From assembly GCA_023390175.1 (NCBI GenBank), contig JAEWDK010000006.1, forward strand, positions 461,429 through 525,428: 64,000 bases of DNA. The letters are read 5' to 3'. The notes beneath the pieces are model-generated. The model was not told where the DNA came from. It was given only the letters and a program-made list of their open reading frames with translations, and ran no database searches. The position numbers were made by a program, and so were the translations under genes. Positions 7,583-16,264 of this stretch are shown piece after piece (position 1 is the stretch's first letter; each line of letters begins with the position of its first letter). This DNA comes from Bacillota bacterium. Its GTDB lineage: Bacteria > Bacillota > Clostridia > Oscillospirales > Acutalibacteraceae.

Positions 7583-9403
7583 ATGGACACAAGAAATGAT
7601 GTAAGAAACGTTGCGATTATTGCTCACGTTGACCATGGCAAGACCACTCTGGTTGATCAGCTGTTAAAGCAGAGCGGTGTTTTCCGAGCCAACGAAGCGG
7701 TTGCGGAGCGCGTAATGGACTCCAACGACCTTGAGCGTGAGCGCGGCATTACAATACTTTCCAAGAACACAGCCGTCATGTATGACGGAGTTAAAATTAA
7801 TATTGTCGATACCCCGGGCCATGCCGATTTCGGCGGCGAAGTGGAACGCATTCTGATGATGGTGGACGGCGTTCTGCTGCTTGTCGATGCGTTCGAGGGC
7901 TGCATGCCGCAGACCCGCTTTGTTTTGAAAAAAGCACTCGGCCTTGGCAAAAAGCCCCTTGTTGTTGTCAATAAGATCGACCGCCCCGGCGCAAGGCCGG
8001 CTGAAGTGGTGGACGAGGTGCTCGACCTGTTTATTGAACTGGGCGCCAGCGAAGAACAGCTGGACTTCCCGGTCGTTTACGCTTCCGGCCGCGACGGCTA
8101 TTCCACAACGGATCCGGCTGTTGAGGGAACGGACATGAAGCCGCTTCTCGATGCCATCCTTGAAAACATCCCTGCGCCGAAGGGCGAGCTGAACGGCCCG
8201 ACCCAGGTTCTGTTCTCCAACATTGACTATGATGATTATGTGGGAAGAATCGGCGTTGGCCGCGTTGAGCGCGGAGAAATCCATGACGGCGAAAACGTGG
8301 TTCTGTGCTGCCGTGACGGCTCCACACGCAACGTGAAGATTGCAAAGCTGTATCAGTTCGAGGGACTGAAACGTGTTGAGGTTCAGGATGCAAAATTAGG
8401 GGATATCGTCGCTGTTTCCGGCATTACCGGGCTGAATATCGGTGAAACCGCCTGTTCGCCCGATTGCATTGAGCCGCTTCCGTTTGTAAAGATAGACGAG
8501 CCTACCGTATCCATGATGTTCATGGTAAACAACAGCCCGTTTGCAGGCCGTGAAGGCAAGTATGTTACTTCCCGTAATCTGCGTGACCGCTTGTTTAAAG
8601 AAGTGGAAACCAACGTTGCCATGCGTGTGGAAGAAACTGACTCCGCCGATACGTTTAAGGTTTCGGGCCGCGGCGAGCTGCATCTTTCCATCCTGATCGA
8701 GCAGATGCGCCGTCAGGATTACGAATTCCAGGTTTCTTCCCCGCACGTTATTTACAAAGAGATAGACGGCAAAAAATGCGAGCCGATTGAACTGTTAATG
8801 ATTGAGGTACCCGACAACTACGTTGGCGCGGTTATGGAAAAACTCGGTTCCCGCAAAGCGGAAATTGTCAACATGGGCACCCGCGACACCGGCATGTCCC
8901 ATCTTGAGTTTAAAATTCCGGCACGCGGCCTGATGGGCTACCGCCAGGAATTCCTGACAGATACCAACGGCAACGGAATTATGAATAACGTTTTCGATTC
9001 CTACGAGCCGTTCAAGGGCGAAATCGACATGCGCCCGCAGGGTTCGCTTGTTGCTCATGAAACCGGGGACTCCACCGGGTACGGCCTGTTTTACGCTCAG
9101 GACCGCGGCCGTATGTTCATCGGGCCCGGCGTGGAGGTTTACGAAGGCATGATCGTGGGCGTCAGCCCGAAATCGGACGATATTGTCGTGAACGTATGCA
9201 AAAAGAAGCATGTAACCAACACCCGTGCTTCCGGTTCCGACGACGCGCTGAAGCTGACTCCGCACACAGTGCTCAGTTTGGAACAGTGCCTTGAATTTAT
9301 TAAAGATGATGAGCTTGTTGAAGTTACACCAAAAAACATCCGCATGCGCAAGCGTATTTTGGCAAAGGAATTGCGTATGAAGCAGGCCAGCCGAAATAAA
9401 TAA
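7583..9403 (+). CDS. typA: Ribosome-associated GTPase TypA/BipA
   Basis: TypA is a translational GTPase that helps 50S assembly and growth under stress. The 606-residue protein has G1 AHVDHGKT (14-21), the effector segment ERGITI, G3 DTPGHADF and G4 NKIDR. EF-G-like domains II, III and V and the TypA-specific C-terminal domain follow (FTPKNIRMRKRIL-type end; here VTPKNIRMRKRIL). An upstream GTG at 7556 lacks a ribosome site. The ATG at 7583 follows AAAGAGG and gives the usual start MDTRNDVRNVAI. The exonuclease gene starts 1 base after its stop. Confidence 0.97.
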   Translation: MDTRNDVRNVAIIAHVDHGKTTLVDQLLKQSGVFRANEAVAERVMDSNDLERERGITILSKNTAVMYDGVKINIVDTPGHADFGGEVERILMMVDGVLLLVDAFEGCMPQTRFVLKKALGLGKKPLVVVNKIDRPGARPAEVVDEVLDLFIELGASEEQLDFPVVYASGRDGYSTTDPAVEGTDMKPLLDAILENIPAPKGELNGPTQVLFSNIDYDDYVGRIGVGRVERGEIHDGENVVLCCRDGSTRNVKIAKLYQFEGLKRVEVQDAKLGDIVAVSGITGLNIGETACSPDCIEPLPFVKIDEPTVSMMFMVNNSPFAGREGKYVTSRNLRDRLFKEVETNVAMRVEETDSADTFKVSGRGELHLSILIEQMRRQDYEFQVSSPHVIYKEIDGKKCEPIELLMIEVPDNYVGAVMEKLGSRKAEIVNMGTRDTGMSHLEFKIPARGLMGYRQEFLTDTNGNGIMNNVFDSYEPFKGEIDMRPQGSLVAHETGDSTGYGLFYAQDRGRMFIGPGVEVYEGMIVGVSPKSDDIVVNVCKKKHVTNTRASGSDDALKLTPHTVLSLEQCLEFIKDDELVEVTPKNIRMRKRILAKELRMKQASRNK

Positions 9404-9404
9404 T

Positions 9405-10286
9405 ATGAATTTTGTAATACTGGATTTAGAGTGGAACGGCACATACAGCCGCCGCACCAAAGGATTTATCAATGAAATCATTGAATTCGGCGCGGTTAAG
9501 GTCGACCGGAATCTGAATATCCTTGACACCTTTGAGTCGCTTGTCCGCCCGCAGGTCGGCAAACGAATCAGCGGCAAGATTAAAACGCTCACCAGCATCA
9601 CAAATGAAGAGCTGGAGGGCGGCCTTCAGTTCATGCAGGTAACAAGCCGGTTTAAAAAATGGGTGGGAGACGCTGTGCTGATGACATGGGGCACGTCGGA
9701 TATTCTTACCCTGATTGAAAACTGCCGTTACTTCTGCGGGAACGCACACATCCCTTTCCTGAGCAGCTATGTAAATTTGCAGGCTTACTGTGAAAAAATG
9801 CTCAACTACGACGCTACCAAGCAAATGGGGCTGAGCACTTCGGCACAGCTGCTGGAAATCGATGAGGAGGATTTCGACCACCACCGTGCTTTGGGCGACA
9901 GCCTGCTGTCGCTGCGGTGCTTTCAAAAGCTTTACGCACCGGAAAAGCTAAAGTCGTTTATTCAGGATGCACAGGCGGAAGAATTCTACAACCGAATGCA
10001 GTTTAAAACCATGATTGTCTGTGACCTGAACAATCCGCTGATTAAGCGTGGCGACATGGCCTTTAACTGTGAGCTTTGCGGCTGCCACGCTTACCGCACA
10101 AGCGAATGGCAGCTGAAGAACAAAAGCTATCGCGCGCTGTTTATCTGCCATCACTGTCACCATAAATTTTACGGCCGTGTCCAGTTTAAACTGAAGTACG
10201 AGGGCATGGTTGTTAAAAAAGTAGTCCTTCCGTTCAACGCCGAGAAGGATAAAGAAGAGGCCGAAGAGCCTCAAAAGGAGAGCTGA
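9405..10286 (+). CDS. DEDDh 3'-5' exonuclease with C-terminal zinc-binding part
   Basis: The 293-residue protein has an RNase T/DNA polymerase III epsilon-type fold. Asp7 and Glu9 lie in VILDLEWNG, and the HxxxxD motif is in DHHRALGDS (about 161-168), the DEDDh catalytic set. The C-terminal third adds four or more Cys/His residues in CELCGCH and CHHCHHKF, a probable zinc ribbon. It may act in RNA or DNA 3'-end trimming; the substrate is not shown by sequence. There is no clear ribosome site and only 1 base after typA, so translation is probably coupled. The stop codon lies in the terminator. Confidence 0.85.
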   Translation: MNFVILDLEWNGTYSRRTKGFINEIIEFGAVKVDRNLNILDTFESLVRPQVGKRISGKIKTLTSITNEELEGGLQFMQVTSRFKKWVGDAVLMTWGTSDILTLIENCRYFCGNAHIPFLSSYVNLQAYCEKMLNYDATKQMGLSTSAQLLEIDEEDFDHHRALGDSLLSLRCFQKLYAPEKLKSFIQDAQAEEFYNRMQFKTMIVCDLNNPLIKRGDMAFNCELCGCHAYRTSEWQLKNKSYRALFICHHCHHKFYGRVQFKLKYEGMVVKKVVLPFNAEKDKEEAEEPQKES

Positions 10287-10303
10287 CAGCTCTCCTTTTT
10301 TAT
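10273..10303 (+). terminator. Terminator of typA-exonuclease operon
   Basis: A 12-bp perfect stem (10273-10284 with 10288-10299), a 3-base loop and a T-run. The exonuclease TGA stop is part of the hairpin. Confidence 0.85.
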
Positions 10304-10371
10304 ACCCTTTTATTTGATTTTTATTTTTGCATATGCTAAAATCATTGAAAAACATACTGTATGGAGGAATT

Positions 10372-11214
10372 ATGAACTGCAACAGTGAAAATATGAGCCT
10401 TCATGAGCGCGAAGGCGTCGCCTACCTGACTTTTCCGTCTTTTGACCGGTTCGGTTTTGTCCGCCACGCGTTTTCCACGCGCATCGGCGGCGTAAGCCAA
10501 AACGAATACGCGTCCATGAACCTGAATTTCGGCCGCGGTGATCCGGACGGGAATGTTATGGAAAATTACCGGCGCTTCTGTGCGGCCGTCGGTTTTGACC
10601 GGAACACATTGGTTGCTTCCGCACAGGATCATCATACGTTTATCCGCCGAGTAACCTCCGAAGATTACGGCACGGGAATTTGGAAGCCGAAGGATATGCA
10701 AAGTGTGGACGGCCTGATTACCAACGAGCCGAACGTTACGCTCGTGACCTATTACGCGGACTGTGTTCCGCTCTTTTTCCTTGACCCCCGGCAGCGCGCA
10801 ATCGGCCTTGCCCATGCGGGGTGGCGCGGCACCGTTGCCAAAATCGGTGAAAAAACAGTGGAAGCCATGGCGCGCGAATTCGGCAGCAAGCCTGAAAATC
10901 TGATTGCCGCAATCGGCCCTTCCATCGGCCCCTGCTGCTTTGAGGTTGACACGCCCGTTTATGAGGAGTTTTTGAATCTGACCGAGCTCCGTCCGCAGGA
11001 ATTTATCACGGAAGAAGGTGGGGGAAAATACCGGATTGATTTGTGGGAAGCGAACCGGCGCGTTCTTCTGAATGCCGGTGTTTCCGCTGAAAATATTACC
11101 GTGTCGCAGCTGTGTACCAAATGCAACGCGCAGTGGCTGTATTCCCACCGGGGCAGCGGCGGCAAACGCGGCGGACTTGCCGCCATGATGTGTCTTACGG
11201 AGGAAAAACAATGA
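10372..11214 (+). CDS. pgeF: YfiH-type purine nucleoside phosphorylase / laccase-domain protein
   Basis: This family (also called polyphenol oxidase, DUF152) has been shown in other bacteria to act on purine nucleosides, and YfiH of E. coli is linked to peptidoglycan editing. The 280-residue protein has the family metal-site motifs DHHTF, YADCVPLFF and LAHAGWRGT, plus IGPSIGPCCFEV. The ATG at 10372 follows GGAGG; a longer frame from 10327 has no ribosome site. It overlaps the next gene by 4 bases (ATGA), so the two are co-translated. Confidence 0.9.
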   Translation: MNCNSENMSLHEREGVAYLTFPSFDRFGFVRHAFSTRIGGVSQNEYASMNLNFGRGDPDGNVMENYRRFCAAVGFDRNTLVASAQDHHTFIRRVTSEDYGTGIWKPKDMQSVDGLITNEPNVTLVTYYADCVPLFFLDPRQRAIGLAHAGWRGTVAKIGEKTVEAMAREFGSKPENLIAAIGPSIGPCCFEVDTPVYEEFLNLTELRPQEFITEEGGGKYRIDLWEANRRVLLNAGVSAENITVSQLCTKCNAQWLYSHRGSGGKRGGLAAMMCLTEEKQ

Positions 11215-12134
11215 GGATAGAACACTGTACGCTCTGTCCCCGCGCCTGCGGTGCAACCCGCGAAGAAACAAGCGGCGCGGGCTTTTGCGGCATGGGGGCA
11301 AACCCAGTGGTTGCCCGCGCGGCGCTCCATTTTTGGGAAGAGCCGTGCATCAGCGGCAAGCGCGGTTCCGGCACGGTGTTTTTTACCGGGTGTTCTTTAA
11401 AATGTGTGTTCTGCCAAAATTATCAAATCAGCACAAAACGGGAAGTCGGCAAATCCATCAGTGTACAGGAGCTTGCGGATTTGTTCGACCGCCTTGCCGC
11501 ACAGGGCGCACATAACATTAATCTGGTCAATCCCACCCATTTTGCGCTGCCGATTGCCCGGGCGCTTCAGCTGCGCAAACCGCCGATTCCTGTTGTTTAC
11601 AATTCGGGTGGCTATGAAACACTTGAAACACTTCAAATGCTTGACGGCTTGATTGATATTTATCTGCCGGATTTCAAGTATATCAATAATGAACTTGCCC
11701 AAAAATATTCCGGTGCGGCAAATTATACAGAAACCGTGCAGGCCGCCGTTCTTGAAATGGCACGTCAGACCGGCCCGGCGCAGTTTGACGCCGACGGCAT
11801 GATGACACGCGGCACGATTGTGCGTCACCTGATTTTGCCGGGCAACACGCGCAATTCCATCGCGGTGTTCGACTGGCTTGGCGCGAACCTGCCCGAAGGC
11901 GTGCTGGTCAGCCTGATGGCGCAGTACGTTCCCTGCGGCAGGGCTGCGGACTACCCCGATTTGAACCGTAAAATCACAAAGCGGGAATACGAAAAGGTGC
12001 AGGAACATTTGTTTCGCTTAAACCTTGACGGTTTTGTGCAGGAAAAAAAATCCGCAAGTCAAAGCTTTATTCCGCCGTTTAATTTGGAGGGCGTGTTGGA
12101 AGCTCCCCTTGACAAACAAACAGGACAGGTATAA
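11211..12134 (+). CDS. PflX-like radical SAM protein (COG1313)
   Basis: The 307-residue protein has a radical SAM cluster, C61-x3-C65-x2-C68 (GCSLKCVFCQNYQIS), preceded by a Cys-rich N-terminus (CTLCPRACG, FCGMG) that resembles the family C-x2-C-x3-C pattern. SAM-binding region signatures such as YNSGGYE and IYLPDFKYIN follow. PflX-like proteins resemble pyruvate formate-lyase activases, but their substrate is unknown. The start overlaps the pgeF stop (ATGA), behind GGAGG. No glycyl-radical enzyme is encoded nearby. Confidence 0.88.
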   Translation: MRIEHCTLCPRACGATREETSGAGFCGMGANPVVARAALHFWEEPCISGKRGSGTVFFTGCSLKCVFCQNYQISTKREVGKSISVQELADLFDRLAAQGAHNINLVNPTHFALPIARALQLRKPPIPVVYNSGGYETLETLQMLDGLIDIYLPDFKYINNELAQKYSGAANYTETVQAAVLEMARQTGPAQFDADGMMTRGTIVRHLILPGNTRNSIAVFDWLGANLPEGVLVSLMAQYVPCGRAADYPDLNRKITKREYEKVQEHLFRLNLDGFVQEKKSASQSFIPPFNLEGVLEAPLDKQTGQV

Positions 12135-12189
12135 ACTGATATCTAGTTTTTAATATTACGTAATGAATAATTTAAGGAACGGTGTTAGT

Positions 12190-12876
12190 ATGGAAAAAGG
12201 TATCGAGAATAAAGCAGAGTGGCGGGTAAAGCGCCGTGAAGAGCTTTCCCTGCCAAGGTATTCGCTTTCCGAAGAAATTATGAGCGCGATTACGCACGGA
12301 ATCGGCGTGGGGCTCGCCATTGCAGGCACGATTGTACTGCTGGTCATGGGGCGCCACGACCCGCTCACCATCGTCAGCGTTTCGGTTTTCGGCGCTACCA
12401 TGATTATGCTCTATTTGGTTTCCACAATGTATCACGCGCTTGGGCTGAATAAGGGAAAACAAGTGTTCCGGGTGCTCGACCATTGCACAATCTTTCTGTT
12501 AATTGCCGGCACATACACACCGATTGCCCTTTTATGCTTCGGCGGTGCGACGGGCTGGCTGATTTTTGGGATTGTCTGGGGCGTGACTGCGCTCGGCGTT
12601 GTACTGAACGCGGTTGACCTGCGGCGGTTCAGTAAATTTTCCATGGCCTGCTACATCGGGCTTGGCTGGCTGGTCATCTTCTTTTTCAAACCGCTGATTG
12701 AGCGTCTTGACCAAACCTCAATCATTTTTCTGATTATCGGCGGCGTGATTTACACGGTTGGCGCAGTTCTTTACAACATCGGTAAAAAAGTAAAGTACAT
12801 TCATTCCGTTTGGCACTTTTTTGTGCTTGGCGGCACAATTTTTCATTATTTTGTAATTTATCGCATCGCGGTCTGA
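12190..12876 (+). CDS. Hemolysin III / PAQR family membrane protein
   Basis: The 228-residue protein has seven hydrophobic helices. It has the family metal-site residues: ITHGIGVGLA in the first helix, STMYHALG after helix 2, and the C-terminal HSVWHFFVLGGTIFHYF (HxxxH). Members are integral membrane proteins related to adiponectin receptors (PAQR), probably zinc-dependent membrane hydrolases; the hemolysin name is historic. The ATG at 12190 lies after AAGGAACGG; an ATG at 12163 has no ribosome site. It starts 55 bases after the radical SAM gene. Confidence 0.88.
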   Translation: MEKGIENKAEWRVKRREELSLPRYSLSEEIMSAITHGIGVGLAIAGTIVLLVMGRHDPLTIVSVSVFGATMIMLYLVSTMYHALGLNKGKQVFRVLDHCTIFLLIAGTYTPIALLCFGGATGWLIFGIVWGVTALGVVLNAVDLRRFSKFSMACYIGLGWLVIFFFKPLIERLDQTSIIFLIIGGVIYTVGAVLYNIGKKVKYIHSVWHFFVLGGTIFHYFVIYRIAV

Positions 12877-12961
12877 AAATGTTTACAAATCGTGCAATAA
12901 ATCTCCACTTTCTTGCTATATAATGTGAATATCACAGAATGAAGAAAAGGAAGTGTTGCGG

Positions 12962-13903
12962 TTGGATATCCTGCAAAGAGAGATGTCGTTTGATTCCTGT
13001 GTGGGTGACGAACGGATTTTCGTTCGGATTGTGGAGCCGGCTGACCACAGCAGCGTGAAAGCTGTGCTGCAGATTGCTCACGGCATGGCGGAACACAGTC
13101 TTCTGTATGTTAACTTTGCAAGGGAGATTGCCTCCCACGGCTATGCGATTGCCATAAACGACCATTTGGGGCACGGCAAATCCGTTGCTTCGGGCGGCGC
13201 TTACGGGTACTTTGGCGAGGGTGGCTGCCAAAACCTGATTCAAGACATGCATAAGCTCTATGAACTGATGCGGCAGGACTACCCCGGCATTCCGTATTTT
13301 TTGCTTGGGCACAGCATGGGCTCTTTTTTGGCCCGGAGCTACACCGCACAGTATGGCAGTGAGCTGAGCGGGGCCATTTACATAGGAACGTGCGGCGATG
13401 CGGGCGCGGCGGTTTATACCGCGGAAAAGCTGCTTGCAAACGCGATTATCAAAAAGAAAGGCGCAAAAAGCCACGATCCTCTTTTTGCAAAGCTTTCCAC
13501 TCAAAAGTACAATAAAGCCTTTCAGCCTGAAAGAACGCCGAATGACTGGATTTCACGCGACGTGGCCGAGGTGGACATTTATACCAAAGACCCGCTTTGC
13601 GGCTTTGATTTGACCGTTTCCGGCTACCGCGACATTGTAAATTTACAGTCGGAGGTCAGTTCCGGCAGCTGGTATAAAAAAGTGCCGGATATTCCGATTT
13701 TGATTCTTTCCGGCGATCAGGACCCGGTCGGCAATTTTGGCAAAGGTGTGAAAAAGGTTGCCGAAAAGCTCCAGCAAACGGGGCATACCGTACGCCTGGT
13801 GCTTTATCCGCAGGCGCGCCATGCGATTCTTACCGAAACCAACAAGGATGAGGTTTATGATGAGATTGTGAATTTCCTTGATTCCTCGGTGACCGAAAGC
13901 TGA
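12962..13903 (+). CDS. Alpha/beta hydrolase, monoacylglycerol lipase-like
   Basis: The 313-residue protein is a serine hydrolase of the lysophospholipase/monoglyceride lipase type. It has an oxyanion region IAHGMAEHS, the NDHLGHGKS loop, the nucleophile elbow GHSMGS (about residue 118), a lid insert, and DQDPVG and ARHAIL carrying the probable Asp and His. No signal peptide is seen, so it is cytoplasmic. The start is uncertain: GTG 12953 touches AAGGAA, while TTG 12962 is about 8 bases away and is preferred. The true substrate is unknown. Confidence 0.82.
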   Translation: MDILQREMSFDSCVGDERIFVRIVEPADHSSVKAVLQIAHGMAEHSLLYVNFAREIASHGYAIAINDHLGHGKSVASGGAYGYFGEGGCQNLIQDMHKLYELMRQDYPGIPYFLLGHSMGSFLARSYTAQYGSELSGAIYIGTCGDAGAAVYTAEKLLANAIIKKKGAKSHDPLFAKLSTQKYNKAFQPERTPNDWISRDVAEVDIYTKDPLCGFDLTVSGYRDIVNLQSEVSSGSWYKKVPDIPILILSGDQDPVGNFGKGVKKVAEKLQQTGHTVRLVLYPQARHAILTETNKDEVYDEIVNFLDSSVTES

Positions 13904-13918
13904 ATCAGTAAAAATAAC

Positions 13919-13964
13919 AGGCTTACCATAGGAATAAAATCTGTGATAAGCCTTAATTTTTTGC
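13919..13964 (+). terminator. Possible weak terminator after the hydrolase
   Basis: A 7-bp stem (AGGCTTA with TAAGCCT) with a large loop is followed by TTAATTTTTT. It is weaker than other terminators here. Confidence 0.45.
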
Positions 13965-14047
13965 CTTCTGCCGAACGCGGCGGCGGGAATACCCGCGTGT
14001 TTTGTGATATATCTTCTTTGTCCTCCATATATTTTATAAAAGGGAGT

Positions 14048-14107
14048 ATGCCTATGTTCTTTAGGAAATCACTGACCGGTGGAACAAAATTTCCTTTCGC
14101 GGCATAA
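14048..14107 (+). CDS. Possible 19-residue peptide (MPMFFRKSLTGGTKFPFAA)
   Basis: A short frame has GGGAG (14042-14046) before it. An internal ATG at 14054 is better spaced (7 bases) and gives a 17-residue, basic, hydrophobic peptide. It ends 41 bases before the amidase-like gene and could be a leader peptide or chance. There is no homology I can name. Confidence 0.25.
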   Translation: MPMFFRKSLTGGTKFPFAA

Positions 14108-14148
14108 GTAAATGTTCCGCTTTGAATTATAGACGGGGGAGTAATCGT

Positions 14149-14892
14149 ATGCCGCTTGTTTATTTAAGCCCTTCCATGCAAACGGAAAATCAGTATTTGG
14201 GAGGAGGGGATGAACAGCATTACATGAATCAAATCGTGGACAATATGGAGCCGTATCTGCGCACCAACGGCATTCAGTTTGTCCGCTGCAAACCGGGTAC
14301 TCTGCCCGGTCAGGCCATCCGTGAGTCGAACGCCGGGTATTACGATTTGCATCTGACACTGCGTTCCAATGCGTCGCCTGAAAATCTTACCGGCAGGCTG
14401 ATGGGGGCCGATGTTTTTTACTTTACATACGGCGCCCGCGGCAAACGGGCCGCTGAAATTATTGTTGAGAATTATAAAAGGATTTATTCCGACCCGGTTC
14501 TTGTGAAGGCTGTGCCCACAAACAGAATGGTCGAGGTCACGAAAACCAATGCGCCTGCGGCAGTTGTAGAAACAGCCTACCACGATAACATAAGTGATGT
14601 GGAATGGCTGAAGGGCCATATCGACGCAATTGCGGTCAATCTGGTGGAGTCGCTCACCCGGTACTTCGGTATTCCGTTTATCGGAAAACCGATGCTGCCT
14701 TTGCGCGGTACGGTTGACACGGAAGGCAGAGGTCTGAATCTTCACACAAAGCCGGATGGGAATTCCCCGGTAATTACACAGGCTCCGAACGGTGCGCCGG
14801 TTGCAATTCTGGGTTTATGGCAGAACTGGTACGTGTTGGATTATCAGGATAATATCGGCTACGCAGATTCAAAATATGTTATTTTAGCATGA
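14149..14892 (+). CDS. Amidase_3-like protein with SH3 domain, degenerate zinc site
   Basis: The 247-residue protein resembles N-acetylmuramoyl-L-alanine amidases of the Amidase_3 type found in Clostridia (VYLSPS, GGGDEQHYMN, YYDLHLTLRSNAS, VVETAYHDN). An SH3-like C-terminal domain follows (about 185-247: GLNLHTKPDGNSPVI). Glu22 and Glu141 are present. The zinc His normally at the start is replaced by the SPS motif, and the usual HxNA is RSNA (Arg72). The hydrolase activity is therefore doubtful; it may bind peptidoglycan, or it may act in spore coat assembly. No signal peptide is visible. GGGGGAG is 7 bases before ATG 14149. Confidence 0.75.
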   Translation: MPLVYLSPSMQTENQYLGGGDEQHYMNQIVDNMEPYLRTNGIQFVRCKPGTLPGQAIRESNAGYYDLHLTLRSNASPENLTGRLMGADVFYFTYGARGKRAAEIIVENYKRIYSDPVLVKAVPTNRMVEVTKTNAPAAVVETAYHDNISDVEWLKGHIDAIAVNLVESLTRYFGIPFIGKPMLPLRGTVDTEGRGLNLHTKPDGNSPVITQAPNGAPVAILGLWQNWYVLDYQDNIGYADSKYVILA

Positions 14893-14902
14893 AAGAGGGG
14901 CA

Positions 14903-15418
14903 TTACTGCTCCTCTTTTTCTGCGCGAAAAATCAATATCTGCTTAATAATCATTGCAATTGCAATCAGGGTCGCGGATATGGCAATCAGCAATGAAATCC
15001 ACGGATACTGCGGTACCCAGCTGACGGTGACTTCAGCCGCTGTTTTCAGATCATTTTGATAGCGGCGCAGCTCACTGAAGTAAAGGAAATACCAGCACAG
15101 TGCAGCAAATATATCCAAAAACATGAATTGATAGAAATGTTTGTTTTGCTTTGGCGTAAAATACGCATCCTGAAAAATGCAGGCAATGGTGTAGTAGTCC
15201 AAGACGGCAAAGGAAAAACACAGGAAGGGAAGATACTGGCTTTGCCAATCCAGCCCGCGAGGGCTGCATTCCTTGAAAATGAATAACCCCAAAAGGGAAA
15301 GCAGGTAGCACTGGTGGCTGATTTTGTAGCGTGTAAGGCACTGGCGTTCGTCGTACTCTTTTTCCCGCTTAAATATCCCGTGATTTTCCGGCTCATCCGG
15401 TATCTCATAGTTTGCCAT
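14903..15418 (-). CDS. Membrane protein, DUF6773-like (paralogue 1)
   Basis: The 171-residue protein has a cytoplasmic start with YDERQCLTRYKISHQCYLLSLLGLF, then four hydrophobic helices ending in a charged tail. The DERQ-x(3)-RYKI-x(2)-Q motif is shared with the next upstream gene, so the two are paralogues. No catalytic residues are visible. It is third in an operon with the Xre regulator, starting inside the stop of the upstream gene (TAATG). The DUF assignment is from memory of the DERQ motif. Confidence 0.65.
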   Translation of the reverse strand: MANYEIPDEPENHGIFKREKEYDERQCLTRYKISHQCYLLSLLGLFIFKECSPRGLDWQSQYLPFLCFSFAVLDYYTIACIFQDAYFTPKQNKHFYQFMFLDIFAALCWYFLYFSELRRYQNDLKTAAEVTVSWVPQYPWISLLIAISATLIAIAMIIKQILIFRAEKEEQ

Positions 15419-15858
15419 TAGGATTCCTCCTTTCGGTCATGCCGCTTTTTCAAAAAATAACAGAGCGGAACCGCAATCATCCAAATCGACCAGGCCACTG
15501 TAATGTTTTTATCACTGAGCATGTTGTTTTCAATCAATAAAAATCTGCCGCTGATCATTGCCGCAATAACGGTTACCCCGACGATAACTCCGCCCAGAAG
15601 GGAAAGCAGCATCAAATTCCTTACGCTGCGCCGCTGGCCTTCTGCAAAGTATGAATCGGCGAAAATACAGCGAATTGCAAAAAAAGTTAACATAATATAG
15701 ATAAGAAACATTGTGCAGGCAAAATGCGAAGCCCAAGTGAAACTGAAAACATCCTGAATCAGGATGTCCGTCAAGAGAAGAAACAACGTTAGTATAAAGC
15801 TTTGAAGACCGATTTTGTAGCGGTTCATCAGCTGCCGTTCATCTAATTTCGTTTTCAT
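15418..15858 (-). CDS. Membrane protein, DUF6773-like (paralogue 2)
   Basis: The 146-residue protein begins MKTKLDERQLMNRYKIGLQS, followed by four hydrophobic helices and a basic end (LKKRHDRKEES). It shares the DERQ...RYKI...Q signature with its neighbour. The ATG at 15858 overlaps the stop of the Xre gene (ATGA) and has GGAGGAAG before it. The TTG at 15873 would give a longer form without a ribosome site. It is probably a small integral membrane protein whose expression is tied to the regulator. Confidence 0.65.
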   Translation of the reverse strand: MKTKLDERQLMNRYKIGLQSFILTLFLLLTDILIQDVFSFTWASHFACTMFLIYIMLTFFAIRCIFADSYFAEGQRRSVRNLMLLSLLGGVIVGVTVIAAMISGRFLLIENNMLSDKNITVAWSIWMIAVPLCYFLKKRHDRKEES

Positions 15859-16058
15859 TCTTCTTCCTCCCAAAACAGTTCGTCAAGCGTTTTTCCAAGT
15901 GCTTTACAAATGGCAATACATAGATTTACAGTTGGGTTATAGTCGCCCTTTTCAATCGCGCTTATTGTTTGCCGGCTGACATTTATGGCATCGGCCAGCT
16001 GCTGCTGGCTCATGTCATGCATCGCCCGCGCGGATTTCATCCTTAAATTTTTTGCCAT
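15855..16058 (-). CDS. Xre-family small transcription regulator (67 residues)
   Basis: A single helix-turn-helix protein. The recognition part is MSQQQLADAINVSRQTISAIEKGDYNPTVNLCIAICKALGKTLDELFW, the common YgzD/Cro-like type. It is first in the operon with two membrane proteins, a layout found in many Clostridia. It probably controls its own operon. GAGGTGAAGG lies before the ATG. Confidence 0.88.
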   Translation of the reverse strand: MAKNLRMKSARAMHDMSQQQLADAINVSRQTISAIEKGDYNPTVNLCIAICKALGKTLDELFWEEEE

Positions 16059-16264
16059 TCCTTCACCTCTTAATTCCCGGTCAGTGGTTCAACAGATGGT
16101 TCCTTTTCCTAAGATATATCACTCATATAGTAGTATATACAAAACAATATGTCAATTATATTTTACAATTAATCGAAAATAATAATCCCTGCTATGAAAG
16201 CCAATTACAGTTCAAAGCCTTCAGCTTGAGCTGATGATAATTGACTTTTGGGATTATTATTTCT

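Noticed and set aside
10342..11301. 319-codon minus-strand frame
   Set aside because: Antisense to pgeF, which has clear family motifs.
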